Below, in pieces: positions 32,457-38,182 of a stretch of DNA of 38,182 nt. Numbering within the stretch: the first letter of the stretch is position 1; the number at the start of each line of letters is the position of its first letter. Both the position numbers and the translations under genes were made by a program. The stretch lies in the NCBI GenBank assembly GCA_038214135.1, contig JBBQSD010000053.1, forward strand, positions 1 through 38,182, in the 5' to 3' direction. The DNA comes from JANLSE01 sp038214135. Lineage in GTDB: Bacteria; Chloroflexota; Chloroflexia; Chloroflexales; Roseiflexaceae. The notes below the pieces were generated by a model, which saw only the letters and a program-made list of their open reading frames with translations, was not told the DNA's origin and did not search any database.

Positions 32457-33224
32457 TCATTTTTTTGATCGAACCTGGCCACTACGGCCCTTTTCGGTTA
32501 CCACGGGTTCGGCGGCATCAGGATTCAGTGCCTGTTCGCGCTCCAGGCGGCGCTGCTCGTCGGCAGTAATAATCGCAATTGTTGCACGCATGCTCCAGAC
32601 CGTCAGCAGCGCAATCGTGAGAATAACAGGGAGGATCAGCACTACAATCGAGAGTACAATGATCAAGCTCATCAGCAGCGCCGTCAAAAAGGTGAACAGC
32701 GGGCGACCAAAGGCCATAACGAGTGCATTACGCCAGAGTAGGCGCAGGCGCTGCTGTTCTTGTAGAAGCATGAGCGGCCCGAGATAGATCAGGAGTGTAC
32801 ACCAGGCCGCCATAAAATAGATGAACAGCACCGTCAGAAACGCACCAAAGAACCCTTCGAGTTGTGCATAGAAGGCCAGATTGAAGATCAACGCGACCAA
32901 GCCGAGTGTCCATAGGCCATAGACCTTCCAGGAGAGCAGGTAGTGCTGGCGAGCTCCCTCAAAAAACAGCCCAATTGGCGCAACACGGCCATCTGTAATT
33001 CGGTGCGCCATTGTCAACAGCCCAACACTGGCCGGGCCAAGCAACAACACATTCACCAATGCAGCGATTGCCGCATAGATCGGGTAGGCATTCAGAGTCA
33101 GAAAGATGGTTACGACAAACAATGGCCCAGCGATGAGCACCCATAGCACATTGGCACCCATCATGACAAACAGTTCATCGAAGACATCGCGAGCCGCACG
33201 CCAGAAAACGATAAAAGGGTTCAT
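32457..33224 (-). CDS. DUF624-like multi-pass membrane protein
   Basis: A 255-residue integral membrane protein with about five to six hydrophobic helices. Examples are VLWVLIAGPLFVVTIFLTL, IYAAIAALVNVLLLGPASV, GLVALIFNLAFYAQL, FGAFLTVLFIYFMAAWCTLLI and LIIVLSIVVLILPVILTIALL. The general arrangement resembles the YesL/DUF624 family, whose members lie near carbohydrate-related genes. ATG 33224 follows GGAG at 9 bases; ATG 33233 sits directly on the GGAG and is less likely. The gene is followed after 13 bases by the LPRTG protein gene. Function unknown. Confidence 0.72.
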   Translation of the reverse strand: MNPFIVFWRAARDVFDELFVMMGANVLWVLIAGPLFVVTIFLTLNAYPIYAAIAALVNVLLLGPASVGLLTMAHRITDGRVAPIGLFFEGARQHYLLSWKVYGLWTLGLVALIFNLAFYAQLEGFFGAFLTVLFIYFMAAWCTLLIYLGPLMLLQEQQRLRLLWRNALVMAFGRPLFTFLTALLMSLIIVLSIVVLILPVILTIALLTVWSMRATIAIITADEQRRLEREQALNPDAAEPVVTEKGRSGQVRSKK

Positions 33225-33355
33225 CAACACCATCTCCGATTTCAAAAAGTATAATCCAGGATCAGCGCCGAAGATAGATCGCCGCACTCATAAACACAGG
33301 ACTGAGAGCAATACGTAATCTTGTCGTAGCATCGTATGGAAAGAACAAGAGTTTG

Positions 33356-34375
33356 TTATATACTTGTTATCGTTCGTTCAGCTAATATCGCCTCCAGGCG
33401 CTGTTGCTCAGCTAGTGTAACCCAAGGCAGTGGCGCTGGCTCAAGCCATTTGGCAAAGCTCTCGATTGGTGCGGTTCGATGTGCTTGAATACTTCGGCGC
33501 TGTTCGAGATAGGCTGATATGTGACGAAACGCCTCCATCCGCCCCGCGATGATCGCATGTTGACCAGTAGCTGCGGCATATAGGATTGCCAGCGCATCAT
33601 AACGCACAATTGCCATGAGGCAGCGTACCAGCAACGGGCCTGGGAAGCAGCGCACAATTGCGGCGATCCGGTTGCGGCCAAGTAATCGTTGTTTGAAGGG
33701 CGAACCCTGCCCTGCTGTTGCCGAATAGACATGCCGTGCCCGTGCTTGTGGTGCGATAATGGTTTCCCAACCGCGAAGGAGCGCCCGCCATGCCAGATCT
33801 ACATCTTCGAGATAGTTGAAGAAACGCCCCTCAAGCAGCCCAATATCATCGATCATGGCCCGCCGTAACAGCGCCGCTCCACCACTCGCACCCATAATTG
33901 GCTGGATGGAATCCGGCAGTTCCGCCACCGATTGGCCTGTCCACAGATCAAGTGCGACACCATCTCGCCTTGCTCGAATGCCTGCCGCCGCAACAATCTG
34001 CGGTCGATGGGCGAAGGTCAGCACGCCTGCAATCGCTCCAGCGTGCGGCGCGGCGCGAGCAGCGGCCTGCAGCGCAGCAATAAACCCTGGTTCGGCAAAG
34101 GCGTCATCATTGATCAGCAGGATATCATCGCCGCGCCGCGCCGCACGCATGCCCGCATTCACGCCTCCAGCAAATCCCAGATTCTGGCGCATTCGCAGCA
34201 CGCGCAGCGTTGGCGCATGCTGGTGAACCCATGCCGAAGTGCCATCAGTCGATCCATTATCGACCACAATCACCTCTGCATCAGCAGGAAGCTGCGGCAT
34301 GATCGCAGCCAGGCATGTCGGCAGGTGTTGTAAACCGTTCCAGGTTGGGATAACAATAGACATGCGCGATGGCAT
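33356..34375 (-). CDS. Glycosyltransferase family 2
   Basis: A 339-residue GT-A-fold inverting glycosyltransferase. Motifs are SIVIPTWNG at the start, VIVVDNGSTDGT with D39, the metal site LLINDDAF (89-91) and the acceptor-side NYLEDVDLAWR with E191-D192. These are typical of rhamnosyltransferase-like GT2 enzymes making surface polysaccharides. ATG 34375 follows GGAG by 5 bases and begins next to the first strand. An upstream in-frame extension to 34618 has no ribosome site and is not part of the protein. Donor and acceptor cannot be told. Confidence 0.87.
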   Translation of the reverse strand: MPSRMSIVIPTWNGLQHLPTCLAAIMPQLPADAEVIVVDNGSTDGTSAWVHQHAPTLRVLRMRQNLGFAGGVNAGMRAARRGDDILLINDDAFAEPGFIAALQAAARAAPHAGAIAGVLTFAHRPQIVAAAGIRARRDGVALDLWTGQSVAELPDSIQPIMGASGGAALLRRAMIDDIGLLEGRFFNYLEDVDLAWRALLRGWETIIAPQARARHVYSATAGQGSPFKQRLLGRNRIAAIVRCFPGPLLVRCLMAIVRYDALAILYAAATGQHAIIAGRMEAFRHISAYLEQRRSIQAHRTAPIESFAKWLEPAPLPWVTLAEQQRLEAILAERTITSI

Positions 34376-34496
34376 GATAGCTCCATATCTGATTGATCGT
34401 AGCGATGATAGCACAGATGCAACAATTCCTGTGATGGCGGCGTACAACCGGAAGACAGAACTGGCCGCATGTGTGGCCAACACAAGGAGCAGACCA

Positions 34497-34949
34497 ATGA
34501 ATATGAACCTGAACAATAACAAACGGCAAACCGTCGTTATGGGTATCTTCCTGATCGCACTCGGAGTCGTATGGTGGTTAAATCTGTGGTGGCTGTTGCT
34601 CCCAGCGGCAATGATCATCGCTGGCGTTGTTGGCTATTTGCAGCGGCGTTCGGCTGGGCGCAACGATGAAGCCATGCAGGCGGCACTATGGGGAATTGGC
34701 ATGGGGCTACTGTTCCTGACCAGTTTTGTCTGGCCGGGTGTACTGTTCGTTGCTGGTGCAAGCATTCTGCTGCGTGGCCGTGAGGCACAGGTTGAAGCAA
34801 ATGTACGGCATGCAATCACGCGTGTCCGCTCGAATCGTGCCCGCCGCTCATCAACAGAGCGCGTGCCTGTTGAGACTATTCCCGCAACCATTATTCCAAT
34901 CACCCAATCTAGCGTTTCCGTGAATGATACAACGCGCCTTCACGAATAG
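34497..34949 (+). CDS. Small membrane protein with LiaI/LiaF-like membrane region
   Basis: A 150-residue protein. Membrane helices lie at about 12-32, 33-47 and 65-92 (TVVMGIFLIALGVVWWLNLWW; ALWGIGMGLLFLTSF; GVLFVAGASILLRG). The cytoplasmic tail is Arg/Ser-rich. The GxxLIxxGxxWWLN motif resembles the membrane domain of LiaF/DUF5668 proteins, which sense or report cell envelope stress; the C-terminal LiaF domain is missing. ATG 34497 has AAGGAGC upstream. It is divergent from the GT2 gene and ends before a bidirectional hairpin. Confidence 0.65.
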   Translation: MNMNLNNNKRQTVVMGIFLIALGVVWWLNLWWLLLPAAMIIAGVVGYLQRRSAGRNDEAMQAALWGIGMGLLFLTSFVWPGVLFVAGASILLRGREAQVEANVRHAITRVRSNRARRSSTERVPVETIPATIIPITQSSVSVNDTTRLHE

Positions 34950-34979
34950 TACTCCGCCCAATTTAATTGCAGAACAACA

Positions 34980-35013
34980 AACACCCCCAGTCAGTTTCCT
35001 GATTGGGGGTGTT
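34980..35013. terminator. Bidirectional terminator
   Basis: AACACCCCCAGTCAG pairs with CTGATTGGGGGTGTT with one wobble pair and a TTTC loop. It stands between two convergent genes (stops at 34949 and 35031), so it probably ends both transcripts. Confidence 0.75.
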
Positions 35014-35030
35014 GATTGTGTGCTCAGTGG

Positions 35031-35747
35031 TTATGGCTGCTTCGTCTGGTTTGTGTTAAGGCCAGCCTGATTGATCAGTGTGCTAGCATCCGTCAGCAAT
35101 GTTTGCTCGCGGGCGGCAAGCAACTCCTTGGCCTTCGCTAGAATATCATCGGCTGTTTTGCCTTTGGATTGGGCGATCTGGGCCAAGCTCTTACCAGCCT
35201 TCAGTTCTGTCGTGATCTCTTTTGCTGTCAGGCCGGTGACAGCGCTGGTGGCTTTGATCAGCACACTCGCTGCGGCACCCTTCTGGCGCTGATCCTGGCG
35301 CTGCTGGATATTCTGGCCAAGGGTTGCATCCTGCATAACAGTTGGTGCATTCTTATCGAACGTCGCTAACATCTCATCGGCTTTGGCCTGGGTCAATCGC
35401 TTATTTGTCACTGCCTTGTCGAGGCGTTGTTTGAGTTCGGTGCGAACAGCTGCAATGATCGTATCGGCGCTCTTGCCCTTCTCCTGAGCGATCTGGGTTA
35501 GGCTCTTGCCAGCTTTAAGCTGCTCAACAACTTGAGCGTTGGTCAGCCCTGTGGCATCGGCAGTTGCCTTGATCAACCCGCCTGCGAGATCATTTCCTCC
35601 AAGGCGACCATGGCGGCCACCATTAATTGCTTGCTGAATACTTGCTGCTGGCATATTCTGGGTGCTGTGGGTCGCCTGAGCAACCCCGCCAATACTTGCG
35701 AGGGCAAGTGCGCCGCCAATAATGCTACTAAGAATAATGCGCTTCAT
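35031..35747 (-). CDS. Secreted protein with duplicated helical unit
   Basis: A 238-residue exported protein. The signal peptide (MKRIILSSIIGGALALASIG) ends near AQA. Two copies of a roughly 48-residue helical unit follow at about 58-105 and 163-210. Both contain LIKAT, TGLT, LKAGKSL, QIAQ and KGK(S/T)AD. A Gln/Arg-rich linker joins them (NIQQRQDQRQKG). The unit looks like a small helical domain with a LysM-like or helix-turn-helix-like look, but I cannot name its family. ATG 35747 has AAGGAG 6 bases upstream. The function is unknown; a cell-surface role is plausible. Confidence 0.72.
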   Translation of the reverse strand: MKRIILSSIIGGALALASIGGVAQATHSTQNMPAASIQQAINGGRHGRLGGNDLAGGLIKATADATGLTNAQVVEQLKAGKSLTQIAQEKGKSADTIIAAVRTELKQRLDKAVTNKRLTQAKADEMLATFDKNAPTVMQDATLGQNIQQRQDQRQKGAAASVLIKATSAVTGLTAKEITTELKAGKSLAQIAQSKGKTADDILAKAKELLAAREQTLLTDASTLINQAGLNTNQTKQP

Positions 35748-36142
35748 GGGAACTCCTTCATGTTCTTGCGATCCCGCCAACGGATTGGAACGGGCTAAAC
35801 GTCGATCACATGGCGATCATAGCAACCAGTAGTGAAGAAGTTGTGAAGAATTTATGAGGGTAGGGAGAATACCTGGCGCGAGCTCATTCTGTGGGTCTGC
35901 GCGACCCATCCCTGCGATTGTATTCGCCCACTACAGCCTAACAATTGCGTCAATAGAGCGCCGAAGGATAGCACATGCCAACTCTAATTTTGGCGGGGTG
36001 ATTTTGGGGAGGAGTATATCTGTAAAAGTCTCATCCCCTGCAAAATTCAGACCGGAATCGCCTGTTAAGCTATCCTTAAACTCAATCGCACGCGAGCCAT
36101 TGTCCAGATTCTTGTAGTGCATAACTATCGGGTTCAATCCAG
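35748..36142. other. 395-base region without a recognised gene
   Basis: Open frames of 60-90 residues exist on both strands (for example minus 36137-35931, starting MNPIVMHYKNLDNGSRAIEF), but none has a ribosome site or a recognisable family. It may be the trace of a decayed gene; base composition is slightly more AT-rich than the neighbours. I cannot assign it. Confidence 0.35.
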
Positions 36143-36868
36143 TTACCGTTCGTTACCAACGCTTAGTGATCGGATTCCAGCTTCATCCGTCAGCACCACA
36201 CAACCACGCTTGATATCGATCAGCCCTTGGGCGCGGAATTCGTTGAGAATCTTGGTTGCGGTCTCGCGGTAGGTACCAACCATCTCGGCAAGGGCCTCGT
36301 GTGTAAAGCGCACCTCACGTGCGCCACTCGCGATGCGAAACAGGCGCGTCTTTGGCGGACGTGCGAGTTGGAGTAACAGGCTTGCCAGGCGTTGCGGCAC
36401 ATTTTTGAAGGCAAAGTCAGAGAGGCGCTGTTCGGCACTGATGAGCCGCTGGCCCAGGATTTCAGCAATGCGGGTGGCGATGCGTGGATCGCTCAACAGC
36501 ATGCTCTTCACATCTTCACGGCTCATCAGGCAGAGCAGGCAGGGATCTAACGCCTCGGCATAGCTCTGATGCAGCCGTTGGCCAAGCATCGCCATCTCGC
36601 CAAAGATTGTCCCCGGTTCGAGCACGGCGGTAGTTAAGGCCTTGCCCTCCGCCGAGAGATGGTAGAGTCGCACGCGACCCTCTTTTAGCATAAAAAGCAC
36701 CTCGGCAGTCTGTTCAGGTGAGAAGAACACGGTACCTTCTGGTACGCGCTGCATCGGCGCATGCGTACTGAGTGCCGCGATTTCATGATGATCAAGATCC
36801 TGAAAAATATCGACGTCACGCAAATAGCTCAATTTGTCGAGTATTTGTTTTGATTCTTGTTTATCCAT
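36143..36868 (-). CDS. Crp/Fnr-family transcription regulator
   Basis: A 241-residue regulator. The N-terminal cyclic-nucleotide-binding-like domain spans about 20-135 (TVFFSPEQTAEVLFMLKEGRVRL; EPGTIFGEMAMLG), and the C-terminal winged helix about 165-235 (FTHEALAEMVGTYRETATKILNEF). No cysteine cluster for an Fe-S centre of the Fnr kind is seen, so it is more like Crp/YeiL than Fnr; the ligand is not known. ATG 36868 follows GGAGG at 6 bases; TTG 36871 is adjacent. A hairpin of GGGGCT type (36886-36910) is in its leader. No autoregulatory palindrome was recognised. Confidence 0.87.
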   Translation of the reverse strand: MDKQESKQILDKLSYLRDVDIFQDLDHHEIAALSTHAPMQRVPEGTVFFSPEQTAEVLFMLKEGRVRLYHLSAEGKALTTAVLEPGTIFGEMAMLGQRLHQSYAEALDPCLLCLMSREDVKSMLLSDPRIATRIAEILGQRLISAEQRLSDFAFKNVPQRLASLLLQLARPPKTRLFRIASGAREVRFTHEALAEMVGTYRETATKILNEFRAQGLIDIKRGCVVLTDEAGIRSLSVGNER

Positions 36869-36885
36869 CAAAAACCTCCAAAGGA

Positions 36886-36910
36886 ACTACGGGGCTTTAG
36901 CCCCTGTAGT
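36886..36910. repeat. GGGGCTTTAGCCCC hairpin
   Basis: ACTACGGGGCT-TT-AGCCCC-T-GTAGT is a hairpin with one bulged base, placed between the monooxygenase remnant and the Crp/Fnr start. It may be a stop for the remnant or a leader structure for the regulator; no T-tract follows. Confidence 0.5.
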
Positions 36911-36926
36911 AACTGACAGAGAATCC

Positions 36927-37870
36927 TTACGTACCCATTCGCTTATGCGGCTTATTCCGTGTGTGGGTTGTCGCAAGATCGGCCAAGCGCAATGCCACGA
37001 TGCCATTGACAGCAGTTCGTGCGGTTCGCCCAATTGCCTGCAACCAGCCTTCAGTAGTTGGGTAGTTGTAGCCAACACATACCAAGCGTGGGTTCGAGTG
37101 TGCTCGACCGTAGCGGTCAAGTATTGGCTGACCTTCGCTATTGAATGTAAGCATGTGCGCAACCGAATCCAGAGCTGGTCGGTAGCCAGTTGCCATGATA
37201 AGCGTATCAAACGGGGCGCTGCGATCATTGCTGAAGTGTGCAACGTCTGTCGTGAGGCACTCCACGGCTGGATAGACCTGCACCTGCCCAGATGCGACAG
37301 CTTGTGGCAGTTTGTAGCCAACGACAGGGAAGTGATCCAGTGATGAGCCAGATGGGAGCGGCAAACCGAGATAATAGAAGTCGCGCCGCCGAAGTAGCCG
37401 CGCAGCAACTCGGCGGGCGAGGCGAGGCAGGAGCCATGCCGCAAAACGCACCGTGATATCAGAGAACGGCTTGGGGACAAAGGCAATCCCACTTCGGACC
37501 GAAATGGCTGTTTCAATACCATGCTCAGCAAGATCGACAGCGATTTCGGTGCTAGAGTTACCGCGCCAACCACCAAGACACGCTGCCCATGAAATTCGGC
37601 ATGGTACAAGGTGACCCCTTCATCGATCTGTAGATGGAAGTGTTGAGCATAGCGACGCAGATAGGCCAGAAACTGCGTGCGGCTTGGGAAATTCGGATAA
37701 CTGATTGGCATAGCGAGCCCAGGCAGGGCCGAGACCTGTTTGAGCGTATTGAGGCACAGCCGATCATAGTGCTGTTGCCAGGCATACCCAATGCTTGCAC
37801 GCTCCAACACGCGATAGGGCAAACCAAGCCGGGCTAGCTCGGCTGCTATTGCTAATCCCGCTGGCCCAGA
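36927..37870 (-). pseudogene. Flavin-containing monooxygenase pseudogene
   Basis: Remnant of a flavin monooxygenase/putative oxidoreductase. The N-terminal FAD part (SGPAGLAIAAELARLGLPYRV; RASIGYAWQQHYDRLCLNTL) begins at SGPAG. The preceding GxGxxG start is replaced by the TnpB-like fragment, so the 5' end is lost. Near 37610 the sequence jumps from QIDEGVT to YHAEFHGQRVLVVGA, omitting the roughly 60-70 residues usually found there. Near 37561 a base is missing in GGCGCG-GTAACTCT, which breaks VLVVGAGNSS; the C-terminal half (STEIAVDLAEHG... to ...HKRMGT) continues in another frame to TAA 36927. Three independent lesions make a functional enzyme unlikely. Confidence 0.82.
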
Positions 37871-38182
37871 GACAAAGCGGCAGAGTCGGTTCGCGCCGTG
37901 CGTGCGGCTCCTGATCGCGCTGATCGGACAACGAACGAACTGCTTCCCAAAACCTGCCCGATCTTTCGTGATGATCGTTCGATTCGCTACGACGCCCGCT
38001 CCTCCAAACTGAAAAGCATGGATCGGGTCAGCCTGAGTACTATGCACGGGCGGGTGGTTGCCCAATTCGTGTTGGGCGATCTGCAATGATCGTGCCTCTA
38101 TGATCGCCGTTGGAAGATCGGCGGGGCCGAACTGATTCGGCGGGAGAACGTCTGGTATCTGCACATCACGCAGACCAAAGCC
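37871..38182 (+). pseudogene. Partial TnpB-like (IS605/IS200 OrfB-type) transposase-associated gene with nonsense codon
   Basis: The plus-strand frame from 37871 to the window end reads CPIFRDDRSIRYDARSSKLK, MDRVSLSTMHGRVVAQFVLG, then a TGA at 38087-38089 after GDLQ, and then SCLYDRRWKIGGAELIRREN and VWYLHITQTKA. The order and spacing match the central beta-rich (WED/REC-type) part of TnpB, which is an RNA-guided nuclease related to Cas12. The TGA probably arose from CGA (Arg), since the frame continues without shift. The N-terminus joins the monooxygenase remnant directly, so this is an end-degraded insertion. The RuvC part and ends lie outside the window; activity is unlikely. Confidence 0.75.

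Noticed and set aside
34239..34496. N-terminal extension of the small membrane protein into the GT2 gene
   Set aside because: The extension overlaps the divergent GT2 gene and promoter; ATG 34497 has its own AAGGAGC site and starts next to the first helix.
37880..38164. Minus-strand extension of the monooxygenase frame up to 38164
   Set aside because: That stretch shows no flavoprotein similarity, while the plus strand there reads as TnpB, so the extension is a shadow.

Overview
This is a bacterial chromosome segment with about 33 intact or edge-cut protein genes and three gene remnants. No rRNA, tRNA or CRISPR array was recognised. The gene families (an ECF42-type sigma factor with DGPF proteins, a modular secreted GH13 enzyme, a MoxR/DUF58/VWA operon, an eCIS-style DUF4157-like N-terminus) and the many short palindromic and heptad repeats between genes point to Chloroflexota, probably class Chloroflexia. 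That placement is inference; no marker gene in the window fixes it.

Layout. The left edge (1-265, minus) holds the N-terminus of a protein with a GNQAV motif typical of eCIS-associated DUF4157 proteins. A DinB-like gene, a decayed uvrA-like remnant, GC-rich palindromic repeats and a GT1 glycosyltransferase follow. From 3217 to 11287 lies the most coherent unit: an ECF42-like sigma factor with a C-terminal TPR-like extension, followed by 12 small co-directional genes (DUF1801, DUF4287/DUF5655, a helix-hairpin-helix protein, GyrI-like, DinB, BNR-repeat protein, MoaD/ThiS-like, two DGPF/YCII proteins, RibD-like reductase, DoxX, alpha/beta hydrolase). Two almost identical promoter-like sites (TGTCGA-N17-CGAC, at 4508 and 8950) precede the two halves of this set and fit the promoter reported for ECF42 factors. 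The set therefore looks like one sigma-factor regulon. A roughly 100-bp MITE-like element sits between the first promoter and its operon.

From 12209 to 17030 there is a tight five-gene operon: a membrane-anchored trypsin-like protease without PDZ, a MoxR AAA ATPase, a DUF58 protein and two VWA-domain membrane proteins (Bat-like architecture). From 17078 to 25830 the genes are on the minus strand: a CbiX-like tandem protein lacking most metal-site histidines, an orphan DUF2357 protein with a PD-(D/E)XK-like motif, an N-acetylmuramoyl-L-alanine amidase, and a 1531-residue secreted GH13 enzyme with carbohydrate-binding and Ig/FN3 modules.

From 26144 on come a tandem SPFH/band-7 pair, a soluble PAS histidine kinase, a pteridine-reductase-like SDR, a minus-strand cell-surface cluster (secreted protein, LPRTG-anchored DUF11 protein, DUF624-like membrane protein), a GT2 glycosyltransferase, a small membrane protein, a secreted protein with an internally duplicated helical unit, and a Crp/Fnr regulator. 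The right edge is decayed: a flavin monooxygenase pseudogene (5' truncation, probable internal deletion, frameshift) abuts a partial TnpB-like coding fragment that carries a nonsense codon.
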